A stretch of DNA of 64,000 nucleotides from Nautilus pompilius (taxonomy: Eukaryota; Mollusca; Cephalopoda; Nautilida; Nautilidae), in NCBI GenBank assembly GCA_018389105.1, contig JACATO010000989.1, positions 744,001-808,000 on the forward strand. The letters run 5' to 3'. How positions within the stretch are numbered: position 1 is the first letter of the stretch; each line of letters opens with the position of its first letter. The position numbers and the translations under genes are program-made. The notes below the pieces were generated by a model. That model was not told the origin of the DNA and made no database searches. It saw nothing but the letters and a program-made list of their open reading frames with translations. Shown here piece after piece: positions 35,510 through 48,411 of this stretch.

Positions 35510-37727
35510 CTGTGAGACAAGTGGGTCTAATTTAAAACGTGACGGAGTTGGTGCCTGCTGAACACCAAACTTGAACGTACACTTTGCTCCTCACTTATCT
35601 CCCTCTTGTGTTGTGCAAGGTGTCTAATCAAAAGAAATGTGTCTAATTGGGTGTGGGGGGGCCAGGATGGTTTGGATATAAAATTAAATCCGGTCATTAC
35701 AGCACAACAAACAAGCCACAGAGTTATCTTCGAGAGCTGCAATAATTTGGGTTTGGGCCGCTGGTCAATTTGCTCAATTACATGTCTCCATTCAAAATTC
35801 GTTACCCTCTCCCCCGCCCTGCCCCCGTGATCACCCTGTTCTGTGGGGGGACGGGCGACTGTCTATAGACAGACTTCCTTCCTCTGACCTATACATTTTC
35901 ATGGAGTTTGCAGTAATCACGAGAATGAAGGGATCTATTTGAATCTCAGAGGTGACGGTTTGTTCATGTCAGGCATCTTCTTATATACCAAAGTAGAATA
36001 ATATTAAATTTGCCTTGTGTCCAGTCCCGTAATGTTCTCTCTGTACGGGTCCATTGGTGTCTCTCATCCGCGTACGAGCCAGATGGCCCTGGTTAACCAT
36101 TCCACGACCGACACGAACCAATATGGCAGCGGGACGTCTATAGACCTGAAGATTGCAAAGAGCTTCTCAAAAACCCATGACAGCGTCCGAAGTGATTACG
36201 TGCAAATAGTTAATTAACTTCATATATGCAGTCGATAGAAGTTGTTTTGTCTTTTAAAAAATAGGAGCCACACCAGTGTTCATAAAAGATTTTTGATCAG
36301 GTACAAAAATACCCCCCAGCTAAAACGGAATAAAAATTAGACATGTTACAAAGAGAGAAAAAAAAAATACAATATCTATGGCTCGGGAACGTAAACTAGA
36401 ATTAGCCAGGTCGGTGGCGAGATACTTTGGACAAGCAGAAATAACGAAATGGTGATTTATAGGAATATGCCTTTCCTAACTTTGCAGAACCGTGATATCC
36501 GACACCACATCTAAAGGACTTTTATGGCTGAATTTTCTGTGATATATCACATTCTCGGAAGCAAATTGTTTGGCAGGGGAGGAGCCTAATGGTATGGAGA
36601 GTCATTACCTTGACGTTTTATTTACTTTACCCTGGTCGCTCATAAAACAATAGAGAATTGATGGCCCTTCTTTGTAAAGTTACCGGGACAGATAATGCGG
36701 TTCCAGAAAGTTACGGCTACGCTGACCACGATTCGAATAGCGGCCAGACACGTAAGGAAAATCATTTATAGCCGCAAAGGCCGCGAGAAAACGATCCGGG
36801 CACTGGCCGATATGCGGGAAACTCGTTTGGTCTGAAGTTTCATTTACAGACAAACTGTACATCTGAGATTGTCACGAATCGCCAAGATGTCTGCGTAAAA
36901 ATGAATCTTTGCCGACATCATTACCCACACTTAAACCGCAGATCTCTGGGATTAAAGGTTCGTCTGCGACAGAAAATCGAATGCTGTTTTAACAATTCCG
37001 CTCCCCTCTCTAACCACAGCCCGTGTACTTCACTTTTCTTGTGTGTTAGAGTTCCTTCCCGTGTCGATGCTTTCTTTTTCAGCCAACCGTATGGGTTTCC
37101 CCTCCCCCCCCCATCTAAAAAAAGAAATGAAGAGTTTTAACGGAGGTTTTCCTAAATGGCGGACCCTCGGGGCGCAGGACTGCCAGCAATATTTCACAAT
37201 AACGCCCCTTCAATGGTCGTCATTGGTGCATGACATGACAGCCTTGATTATTAACTACCTGGAAGCCATCCCTCAGGGTAAACCTCAAACGTTAATTGTT
37301 TGCTCAAGTGCCAGAATAGATCTGAACTCACAAACTATTATAATAATAAATTATTTACAACTTCTCACGGTTGCCATCAAAACCCGAGTTTACGTGTGCC
37401 TAGTATGGTGACTTGTGGCTTGTCAGACCGTAGTCCTCGTGGTACTCGACTTCGATTTAAATTGTGCGTTCGTGCGACGCGGGATGAAGATCGATCGTAC
37501 GCAGAGAACTGGTGCGTGGAAAAAGAAAGGGTATTTTAAAAAATGATAAATCTATGATGATATTTTATACAACTGTCTTTTCTGTTTGTCTTTTTTTTTT
37601 GTTATTTTTTAAAATTCCATACTCCGACGCCTATAGCCTGGTAAGCCAGCTTAGTGCGGGTATACTCCTGTAGGAAGCGTTGCTGCCAATTCCGCGTCGG
37701 CAGGTAAAACCGCTGCTAAAATTCTTA
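35510..37727. other. Stretch without a recognised gene
   Basis: Includes TTATCTCCCT at 35594-35603. A GC-richer patch at 36680-36860 is open on the minus strand for 60 residues. A C-rich tract lies near 37100. No splice-bounded exon or transposon was recognised. Confidence 0.4.
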
Positions 37728-37888
37728 ATTTTTTTTTTTTTTTAGATGCGAGACGAAGGAGAAGAGAGTCGGACGACACCCAAGAAGTTGGGTGATAAAG
37801 GGGAGCGCGGGAGGTGCGTCTACAGCGAGCCGGTGCCGGCCAGAATACGAACCAGGGCCCCTAGGGCTGCTACCGCGCCTCCCGCCTC
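37728..37888 (-). repeat. tRNA-derived SINE, inverted, with poly(A)
   Basis: Read on the minus strand it begins GGAGGCGCGGTAGCAGCCC, where GCGGTAGC is the A-box region, and continues with GGCCCTGGTTCGTATTCTGG, where GGTTCGTATTC is the B box. About 145 bp from the start it reaches a run of about 16 A (poly(T) on the plus strand, 37728-37743). The GAGGCGCGGTAG start is shared with the fragment at 13186-13262. The clean A/B box spacing makes this the best-preserved SINE in the window. Confidence 0.75.
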
Positions 37889-38834
37889 ACTCCTGTGATC
37901 CTATATAAATGGGGAAAATCGATAGAATTGCTTATATTCCAGTTAAGGGGAAGCTATTGTTAAAGGTGAGGAGACCTAACCATCTGTGACGGCTGGCGCC
38001 TTAGTGGAAAGTGCGAGACAAATATACATACATGCAAAACATCGCGTGTCCGGTTACCTCTCCCAGGTGCCAATTTCATTGATGGACTCGCCATACATCT
38101 TAAAGACATTTTCATCTGCATGTATTTGAATCTCTCCCTCTAGCCGTACTAAACATCGGCCTTAGGCAATAACAAACAGCAAAGATTACTTCCGTTTAAT
38201 AAGTCTAGGACACGTGCGTTGGAGACACCCGTATGTGTACTCCGCCGTGACGTCACGTACCCCCCCCCTCACACCTGTATACCGTTTGGCTGAAATCTGC
38301 ACCTATACGGTTTTTCTTCTGTTTTTGTTTTTTGTGTGTATATATATGGGAAACTTCAGGGTTTAGACATAAATACGATGTAATATGCTTTTAAATAAAA
38401 TAGTAAATAGATGATACAGAAGTTATGTTTATTCTCAGTTGATCGAGTCTCGAAATGCATCGCTAAATTTGTCGGCAAATCGCAGCTAAAGGGGTTAACG
38501 TTCTGCCAGAAAGTGAAAGCTTTGGAGAAAACTCGAGGCTAGGGGAGAACCAAGAGGCTGGGCTTTTTAAAAAAAAAGTATGTCGTCCATCCACTCTCGG
38601 AGACAAGTCGCGAAGGTCCATGACAAGAAACAACTTTACCTCGGCTTCCTGAGGAAGGAAGACGAAAGTTCCAGAAACCTGGTTCAGCCTCTTTCTGGTT
38701 GAAGAGTCTTAATCATCACGAGTGCTGGAAAATAATTATTTTGCGTTGATAACAGCTGGAGAAAGGAAAAAAAATCGCGGTGGGATGGATATCACTATGC
38801 AAAATTAGGAAGAGAATAACGAAGGAGCAAAGAG
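37889..38834. other. Stretch without a recognised gene
   Basis: Contains one TGACGTCA at 38248-38255 next to a C-run, and a TATATATA at 38339. Nothing else is supported. Confidence 0.4.
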
Positions 38835-39082
38835 CGACCGGTGGGTCAGTGATTAGGCTGCCGAACCGCCGGGAATCTAGGTTCTGACTTGATTTCTCCT
38901 CGATCTTCTTCAGCAGCCGGTTAAAAGGTACGGGTAGGAATTTTTCCTGCCGAAGTGTGAAGTGCCAGGCCACTTGTGGCTCTGATTAACGCTCGCTAAC
39001 GGATAATCGCGACACATTCCATGCTATGGTAATGTCCCATCTGGAGACTGGCGACCGAAAAACCAAAAAAAAAACAAAAAAC
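38835..39082 (+). repeat. tRNA-derived SINE, plus strand
   Basis: GGTGGGTCAGTGATTAGG at about 38840-38857 resembles an A box and TCTAGGTTCTGACTT at 38876-38890 a B box (GGTTCTGAC). The body includes GGAATTTTTCCTGCCG, a motif often seen behind molluscan tRNA-SINE heads. The end is an A-rich tail with interruptions at 39058-39083. The A-to-B spacing is about 35 bp, as in tRNA genes. Confidence 0.55.
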
Positions 39083-40414
39083 AAATTGTTTTAAATTGAG
39101 GATACAACTGGAGCTTTAATCCTTCAATATTTATCTTTATTATTTGGCAGGCCTGGAAGACAGAAGCATGAAGCATCATCTGGCGCCGTTGTTCGTTCGA
39201 GATGTGACTAATTAATTTGGTTTCGCTCTGCGATCTGTGATTTTTCTTCCTTTCCTTCTTTCGTCTTTTAAACAGATCCATCAGTCTTTATTTCTTCGAA
39301 CGCAAGAGAACCTAAAACAGGGGCGACAACCTCTTCCCCGACCGTACCGTTTATTGATCTCTAACGCTGAACGGAATTTTACACCTGTGTGCTCTGACTG
39401 GTGACATGAAAACGTCAACCGCGTCTGTCCGTATAATTTGTCGCGAGATTAAAAGTGACAGCCGGTGAATGCCGTGTAAATCCCATGCAAAGACGTGGAT
39501 TCCTCTTCGTACCCACTCAAATCGGTTCCAAGTCGTCAACAGACATGATGTGGACATGTTCAATAACTCTGATTTAAAATTTTCTTTATAACGGCGCATG
39601 CGCGGGAGAGAGAATCCCTTTATGAAGCCAGACAACTCGGTCCGCCATTTAATCTCTTGTTTTTTTCGATAACGAAGTAGCTACTTTACATCGAGCCATG
39701 TGTCTAGAATGAAGCCTTCTTCAGAAGGGGAATGGCAATGTAATGACTTTAAGTTTCCTTTTCAAGATACACTAGAGTTTGCAAGGAAAAGATGAAGAGA
39801 CTCGACCACTCGCTCCTATCAAGCAGATGGCACTTTATTAGAAGGATCCGGTTGGTCCAGCTCTCCGTCAGCAACGAAGGAAGGATAAGATCTATAGATG
39901 TGGATAATCCATACGGCGGCATTTGTTCATCGCTCTTAGTTTAGATGAATACAAAACCAATAAACAGTTTTCATCGATTCTACAATTTAAAGGGATACAA
40001 AACCAATGCACCAACAGATGTCTTATGTGTACATTCATATCCTATGTAACAGATGCGAGCTTTTACTCGGCACGCGATATCGGTAATCAATTTATCGATT
40101 CCTTTAAACGTATTCTCTGCACAATTGTTTTTATTATCAAGTAATCAATTTTGCTGTTTGATATGCTGAAGTTTTTCTTCAGATTTTGGTAACTGTTAGT
40201 TTCCGCGAAAGCAGCCTAAATCCGTTTTTCCAGAGCGCCTGCTTGAAGAACGACAGGTGTTTGGCCTAGTTTTACTTTTGGACAAATGAAGCCCTTGCAA
40301 GGCCAACTGGACGAGAAGGTGTCAGCCATTATGGTCTGTGACTTGGTTTACATGATGATTGTTCCATTGATTACGTTACTAAAGCTGGGTTTTTTAAACT
40401 TGAGCCGTACCAAG
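39083..40414. other. Stretch without a recognised gene; NRF-1-like site
   Basis: GGCGCATGCGCGGG at 39593-39606 matches the palindromic NRF-1 promoter motif (YGCGCATGCGC). About 45 bp later comes CCGCCATTT, a YY1-like sequence. This could mark a promoter, but no first exon is visible. A 94-residue minus frame overlaps it at 39351-39635, without motifs. Confidence 0.25.

Positions 40415-40451
<37 letters not shown>
40415..40451. repeat. (TC)n microsatellite
   Basis: About 37 bp of TC repeat. Confidence 0.95.
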
Positions 40452-40453
<2 letters not shown>

Positions 40454-43170
40454 GCACAGTGGGATCCATAACGTGGTCCAAAGGAACCAAGGTCCCCAGC
40501 TAAGTGTCTTCCAGGAAAAGGATCAACCGCCACTAACCACAAGGAGAGTCTTCACTGCGCCCTCCAATACACAGGTATTAGGCTTCTTCCAAAGTACCCT
40601 TCCGTCCAAGACCCTGGAATACAGTCAACCGCTGACCGGTCCATGGAGAAGTGGAAATAAGGTCCCAACGACCCGCGAATGGAACCACGGGGTCTAACCT
40701 TCCCCAGCCAGGAAAAAAAAAAATCTTTCATACTTTTTAAATCTTTTTGTGGTAGCCAGCTTGTAATTATGATGTCTACTCCTGGTGATAGCGTTAGTCG
40801 GAGATTTCTTCTCACGCTGTAAATCCATGATTAGCCTGTTTCAAGGATTCCCCTTTTTTGAACAACTAAGGTCCAAAATCCCAGTTGAATCTAATACCTT
40901 GAGACATTCAGCATACTCTAAATGTTTTGAAGTCTGTAAACATTTTGGTGAATCTACGCTGAATTCTTCCCGTTTTAATATTTTTTCCATAAACATGAAA
41001 CTTCAGTCCTGCACAAGATGCGAACCAACTGGGGACTTACGTAATGCAACTAATCCTTTCTTTGATCATGTGATTATTGATCATGTGATTAATTACACAA
41101 CATTCTGCTAACCTTCTTAGCAGCTGAAATGAGTTGTCTTTTCTTGCTTTCAATTTTTGTCAATAATAGCAACTTCGCGTCTTTCCCAGAAATTAATGTA
41201 GCTTCCAGTTTGATCACACGCGGCTTTATTCTTAATCCGGACCAAATTATCAGTAGATCTAGACAATTTTTTTTAAAAGGTATCGATCACACGCCGAATA
41301 GATGCCCAAATAATTGAATGGTAGTTGTATCTACAGAAAAACCTCTCAATTTTTTTTTTCTTTTTTTTAATATTGGGCATCGTAACGTTTTATATTTTAT
41401 CAATAAATGCTTTGAAGGAAAAAAATGCAAAAAAAAACAAATTTAAGTAATATAAAAGTTTCTAAGCGAACAGATTCCTTTATTTAAACTTTCTGAAGAC
41501 TTTTAAAAGGATGTATGTAGCATATGACCTGCAGGAACCGCAGGGCGTGATGTAAACCGTATCTATTTTTTTCCATTAACCCTTCAACACCTAAAAACTC
41601 AGAGATAGAAAGTTCCATTCTAAAGGGAATCGGTTGCTGTAGGCATGTGTAAATATTTGTATCCTACGCCGGATGAAATAAAATTAATAACTGAGCTCCG
41701 CCTGGCGGCTTTGAGAGGCAAAGGGTTGATACGTCAAATTGCATCTTCCAGAGTCAATTCGAATCCAATAACGATCGAGCGTGGAACTGTGAGTAAACTT
41801 CCCTCCCGTTGCACGGTGTGATGCCAGAAGTATTCGCAAGAATGTGATGGAAGCAAATGATGATGCTAGCCCGTCATATGCTACATAACTATAGTTGCTG
41901 AAAGAGAACTGGGACATATCGTGACTTCTACAAGACTACCAGAGGGAAAGCTACGTCTGTGGTTTACACTGTTACTGTTAATTGGCGTTGTAATGAGCCA
42001 GCGCTTGCAGTCCGTTCGTTTCATCTGTAGATAGCCGCAATAATGCTTGAATGCTCACGTGGTCAAGAAATCTAAATCTATTTAGGGGGATTACAAGCGA
42101 TGTAGAAAGTTTTTGAAGATCACTAATGCCGATCGACCGTCTGTAGAGCTAGGAAACTGCTACCAGTATTGACAGAACAGAAATCCGTTAACTAGTGCTA
42201 CGAGAATGGCGAGTAACACTAACTTCGTTGCATGTGGAAAAAAAAACATAATATTTCAGAAATTATGGGAGGCGGCGGAATGCTAAGGCTAAACGTTAAC
42301 AAGAAGCATGTCAACCGTACCGCTTCCTAATCTTCTCTCACAAGTTATACAAAAGTATTTTTGTCGAAATTAGTTCATGGTAACTAATTAATCAGCCAGT
42401 AGCGCAGAACTTATTTTGTTTTCCAACTTCAAAAGATGGTTTTAAGAGGGTTAATATATTAAAGCCGGTCGACGGTGAGGAGAATGGCACAGATGCCTTT
42501 ATCCAACAAGTAAGCCGGCACGTTCTCTAACCCTGCCGCGTAGGGATTAGATAGACATCGCATAATATTAAATGCGATGAAATTCAATACATTAACCACG
42601 TATCGGTGTCGCAGAGAAGTCTGTTAAAAAATTACTGACAGAATAAACAATTTTACAAAGATGGTGCACGAACAGCTAAACGCGAGGCCCATTCGAAAAA
42701 AGAAATGCCTTTCTTCATATCGCAGCATCGACGGTTGGTGGCAGAAGCGGGCAGCTCCCATCCCCTTATTTTGTTCGCAGATTCTACCGTTGAAGAACGT
42801 ACGGGTTTAGTTTTGGTGGGGCCTGGGAGGGAGAGATCGTTTGATTTCCTCCTCTGTTCACGGTACGAGTCGTGTACTCGGCGAAACGTGACGGAGTAGA
42901 GGCAGCTCCGCTAACTAAACTGGCTGCCTTTCCTCGTCGATAAAGGATTCGACAAATTGGTGGCGCAGTGCAATTTCTACGTCGATAATCACCTAACCCA
43001 GAGATCTAAAGTAGACTTCGTGCAGCTCGTGAGGATCTTATTAGGCATCATTATCGTAAACAAAGATAAATCGCGGGAGGAAACCTCGAAGCGTTTTTTT
43101 TATAAAAACCCATAGAGACGACACGGATTTTAAAAGTAAAACAGCACTAATGGCGGAACAAACTACATCA
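40452..43170. other. Stretch with minor repeats, no gene recognised
   Basis: A GC-richer segment at 40452-40720 ends in an A run (40711-40721) and may be an unrecognised retroposed repeat. TTGATCATGTGATTA is tandemly duplicated at 41062-41091. Near 41745-41765 the sequence TCAATTCGAATCCAA resembles a Pol III B box, possibly a SINE fragment. No coding sequence is supported. Confidence 0.4.
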
Positions 43171-44399
43171 AAGAGAGAGATGACGTCTTTATAAGAGACG
43201 GGGGATATGACGTTATTACACAGAGAGAGGGAGATGACGTCACTATAGAGACGTGACGTCACAATAAGAGACCGGGGGATATGACGTTATTAAACAGAGA
43301 GAAAGATGACGTCACTATAGAGACGTGACGTCACAATAAGAGACCGGGGGATATGACGTTATTAAACAGAGAGAAAGATGACGTCACTATAGAGACGTGA
43401 CGGCATAATAAGAGACCGGGGGATATGACGTTATTAAACAGAGAGAAAGATGACGTCACTATAGAGACGTGACGGCATAATAAGAGACCGGGAGATATGA
43501 CGTTATTACACAGAGATGATGTAATTATAGAGACGTGACGTCACAATAAGAGACCGGGGGATATGACGTTATTAAACAGAGAGAAAGATGACGTCACTAT
43601 AGAGACGTGACGTCACAATAAGAGACCGGGGGATATGACGTTATTAAACAGAGAGAAAGATGACGTCACTATAGAGACGTGACGGCATAATAAGAGACCG
43701 GGAGATATGACGTTATTACACAGAGATGATGTAATTATAGAGATGTGACGTCATAATAAGAGACTGGGGGATATGACGTTATTAAACAGAGAGAAAGATG
43801 ACGTCACTATAGAGACGTGACGTCATAATAAGAGACCGGGAGATATGACGTTATTAAACAGAGAGATGATATCACTATAGAGACGTGACGTCATAATAAG
43901 AGACCAGGGGATATGACGTTATTAAACAGAGAGAAAGATGACGTCACAATAAGAGACCGGGGGATATGACGTTATTAAACAGAGAGAAAGATGACGTCAC
44001 TATAAAGACGTGACGTCACAATAAGAGACCGGGGGATATGGCGTTATTAAACAGAGAGAAAGATGACGTCACAATAAGAGACCGGGGGATATGGCGTTAT
44101 TAAACAGAGAGAAAGATGACGTCACAATAAGAGACCGGGGGATATGACGTTATTAAACAGAGAGAAAGATGACGTCACTATAAAGACGTGACGTCACAAT
44201 AAGAGACCGGGGGATATGACGTTATTACACAGAGATGATGTAATTATAGAGACGTGACGTCATAATAAGAGACCTGGGGATATGACGTTATTACACAGAG
44301 ATGACGTAATTATAGAGACGTGACGTCATAATAAGAGACGGGGTATGTGACGTTGGGGGGGGTATGACGTTATTACAGAAAGAGAGAGAGAGAGAGAGC
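43171..44399 (+). repeat. CRE-type satellite, array 2 (53/66/72-bp units)
   Basis: ATATGACGTT (ATATGGCGTT in two units) recurs about 18 times between 43205 and 44280, at spacings mostly of 72, 66 or 53 bp. The 72-bp unit reads in order GATGACGTCACTATAGAGAC, GTGACGTCACAATAAGAGAC, CGGGGGATATGACGTTATTA, AACAGAGAGAAA. It carries two TGACGTCA palindromes and a TATGACGTTA half-match. The 53-bp form lacks exactly the 19 bp between the two GACGTCAC copies. The 66-bp form lacks AGAGAA and has GATGATGTAAT in place of the first palindrome. Variants are interspersed (for example 53-bp units at about 43964, 44089 and 44142), so units have been shuffled by recombination. The array ends in a GA repeat. Confidence 0.97.
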
Positions 44400-47300
44400 A
44401 TCACAGCAGACTTGCAGTCTACATTTCGTTTTATTTCAGATTTTGGTGAGGACCAGAAAGAACCACCGGATAGTTATGGTATGATATTACTAAACATTAA
44501 GGAGAATAGAACTTAAACGCCACAGCGAACTTCTTTTACGAAAGGTTTTTCCCATAGTAAGCAGCCGTTAGCAGACATTCTTTTGAACGGTAGCCTTACT
44601 TTCAATTTCTTGTGAGCGCTATCACGAGACTTAACTGCAATTTTGAAGATCTCGGGGACCGTTGTATTATTTCATTGTTCTTTTGACATTTCAAAAAAAA
44701 AATTTTTTTAATAGCTTTGATATTTTTTCCTGCTCTGCTAAAGATACATCTGTTGTTCTGACGAATAATCCTGATCTTTCATATCTGTTTATTCGTCTGA
44801 TTTTCTACTTGTTATCTTCTTCAGATAAAATTCACCACTTGAGATTTTTATTTATTAAAGATAGAAAATTTGATGTTTAGAAAAGAAGGAAAAGTCGTTT
44901 AGCATTACAACTTTTTGAAAGTAAAAGAAAATAATATCAAACTTAAAAAGAAAACTTGGTATTAGTAGATAAATAAAATAAAGCAGAAATGGAATTTTAA
45001 TATTAAAATTAATGCTAAAGTTTTAAAAAGTAAAAAAACAACAAAATTTAGTATTAAACTATTTATTTCAAAACATTTTTTTCAAAAATCAACTTCTCTA
45101 ATTAATAACCTCAAAACAAAATAGAAAACCATATCATTTTTTTTATTCTGACTTATCTGCTGATAAAAACGATTGGTTTTTGTTGCCTGAATGTCAACAA
45201 CTCTTTATCAGACTGCATATAATAACGAAGTTATTTCTTAATTAATTATGCGGTAAATCCTATTTACAGTGTAAATCTATTAAAGCGGCTTCATGCTGAT
45301 TTATTGCTGATTACTCTGGTTCCTTGGCTTCGAGGGAGACGATTTGGGGGGTAATTTGTGTGAAGACGACTCTAATTCTAAAAAAGGTGGGGTGGTTTCG
45401 GAACCTTGTCTGACAACCTGTTATTAATAATGGTTTAGCGTTAATTAGTCACGACAAACTTCATATTTAATATTTTTGCATTAAAAAGTACAGAACAACA
45501 ACAACAACAAAACAAAAAATATATACAAGCTAATGGACATCAAAGAATGCACTTATTCCAGTAATCGTTCCACACAGAAAATCTGCACTCCAAATTTAAA
45601 CGATTAAAACAGAGGAAGTTGATTTAACTTTATCTTCAGCCAGCGGGAATTTTTGAGCCTTCTTTTGTTACTAATGTAGTTTACTTACTATTTTCAGAAA
45701 ATTATGTATTCGTGATCACTAATGACGTATGTTACGCCAGGAAAACAATTTTATACTAATGTGTTCTTTTTTAAATATATGTGTATAATCCTTATGAATA
45801 ATTCTAAGCCATTCCAAAATTGGCGATAGACCAAAAACATAATCCAACCCTTTGAACTATTTGCTGTTGCTGCCCTTCTGTTTTCGTTTTCTTTAATCAT
45901 TCCAGTAAATCAATTTCGGACATTCTACAGAAAGGCAATCTCCAGTGGTCGGTGCCATTTTTCATCTGATCCAAATTTTGACTAATTACTAAGACGAAAC
46001 TCTATCAACAGGACTTGCATCCATTATCTAAACAGGATCCCTTGTCTGATTATACATGAGGTGGGACATTCTTTTGGCTTATGCAAGGTTCCGCAGCGAA
46101 AAGAGGTGTTTATTAAAGCGAAAGTAGAAATACCTCGTTTGGGCTGCGCGAGTTTCCCCGAGGGTAAGGCGATATCAACCAACCTACATGAAGTACCGTT
46201 CTGCTATTTTTAATTGCAAGTGTGGAAAGAAGTAAAAGGATTCGAAAAGCTATGGCAAGGTGCTCCTTTCAATGACACTTGGAAACATTAACCAAGATAA
46301 GAAACCTTACCACAGAGAATGGCGAAAGTATTAGAAAGGGCCCAGCCTGGCTTTCTAGAATGCTTCCATACTTTAACCCATTCAGTACATGAAAAAATAA
46401 AAACTTTCAATATTAAATTTGCCAATTTTGTATTCTAGACATAAAAAGGACCTCGACAAATTCTTTATTTTCATTTTTCAGCGTGTGTACAGTAACAATT
46501 TTTTTCGGCTACTTTCAATTTAAAACAGTAGGGGTTATTAGATGACAGAATTACCAGTATGGGTTCGCAATTTAAAGAAAAAGAAATTCGCAGAACTGAG
46601 AATCGAATATATATTACCGGTGGCGATAGGCGATAGTGATAACAATAAATCGATTTAACCCTCTATACACCAGGTCAGTTTTTACCTCCCTTACAGCACT
46701 CAGTATTTCTGTTGAAGTGGCTGTACATTTAGTCATATATAGTGATAATACAAAACACGTGGGGTTAAATCGATATACGGATTGGTTGTCGTTACAAAGG
46801 GTTACACGAAGGAGAATAGTACTGTATGGCATATCCACTATAACTCAATCTGTGGTAAGTAATGCAGGTTCGATGCATCCCAGTTAACAGTCTACCTACA
46901 TGTTTGTTGAGCATTTATTAAAAGTCTACTCAGTCACTTCTGTAAATAAGTTAGTATAGCCTGCTGCAGAATGTGGTTACCATACATTTGGCTGGTTAGA
47001 TGCGACCGTGGGCATTGTGGCGGAGGGTGGAGAGGAAAAGGAAGAATCATTTTTATAAATTTTCAATTTAAATCTCATTTAAGTTTTTGCCAAATTCGAA
47101 CCGTACCAAGTACATCTACTGATTGCGCAAAGTAACTGGTGTGAAATTGATTATCTAAGGAGTACTTTTGGGTTAGTTCGGGGGCACTTATCACTTTTCT
47201 TCCGTTTACATTCATTTTGCTTCATAATTCCATTTCTCTCACAAACAAAGTTGCGACAAGGTAACACAAGATTTTAGATTTTTTAATGGGGAAAAAAAAT

Positions 47301-48411
47301 TATGAGTCTCTAGTCTTTTAGTTACTGTCACATACTCAGCCTAAGGGGGGGTTTGTTCTGACTATGATGGAGAAGAAAGATCAGTTATTTTTCCAAGGAG
47401 CACGCTTCGGTAAAGGCTCTCCGGAGTTTGGTCTAGAAGAGTCGAAAACATTATTTTACTCGTACACCTTTTATAGTTTGGGAACCTGTTCTAATTCTAA
47501 AATTTTGAAAATTTAAACACATAAATACAGCGTCATAGCTCTTCTGTAAAAACAACAACAAAATCTGACTCTGCTCCGTAGGTTCTGACGTCACTACTTT
47601 TGATACTTCCCATTCTGAAGAGTTCCAAAGCACGTGATGTTGGTCTCCACGGCGTCGTTATGGGAAATATTTAATTTACGCTTAGAAACTTGTGACTGGT
47701 AATTCCATCGTGGTAATGTCGGCTAAAACTGCAGATTTCTTCGTTTAAACAAAGTTACTTCTTTTCCTTTTTTTTTTAAGTCGCCAACTCAAAGAAACCT
47801 GCAACAGGGTAGCAGCTGCCTAATCTTCTCAATTGCCACGGCTGGGGCTTTCTTTTGTCTCTAAGATCAAAGTATTTCTGTAAACGATTTCATATATCAG
47901 CAAACACAGCAGTCCCCAGCGCAAATAAATCAATCAACCTTTTAATACAGAGAAAATGTTGATGCTAATGCATTTACCTGAGTATGAAATTTTGCGGACC
48001 AGCGGAAACCAAATTGGTGATATAAGCCAGCTTTAGTGATTTACCCCCCTCCTCCCTCTCTCTCTCTCACTCTGGGGAGCCAGTGTTTTCCAGAAATTCT
48101 ATCCATTTAGCATGAAAGATGTCAGTAAATTACTTACTACCGTTTTCCCCGGATCTGAGACGCCTCCTCCGTTCTGGCAAGTAACCAATAGCTAGATCGT
48201 CTCGATAAAACTGAGATGCTACACGCACGGATCCACTACAACCAATTTGACCAGAATTTTTTTTAAAAAAAAACAAGAAACACGTGGATTCTTCTATAAA
48301 CGCAAGAATTTTAAAACGTGAAAGTCGGTTGCAATGGGAGGGTTAACTGCTAAAGAATATTTTGAACAAAATGATGCTTCTGTAGTACTGACATTGTTTA
48401 CTTTTCTTGTA
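44400..48411. other. Long AT-rich stretch, no gene recognised
   Basis: Contains TTACCTCCCTT at 46684-46694, CAA repeats near 45497 and a TGACGTCA at 47586-47593. A 72-residue plus frame at 44662-44880 is AT-driven. Nothing else is supported. Confidence 0.4.

Noticed and set aside
36017-36070. Similarity of TTCTCTCTGTACGGGTCCAT to a unit of satellite array 1
   Set aside because: The match is short and lacks the TGACGTCA and TCATATC parts, so chance is likely.
43171-44399. Resemblance of the regularly spaced repeats to a CRISPR array
   Set aside because: There are no unique spacers; adjacent units are whole tandem copies, and the context is eukaryotic.
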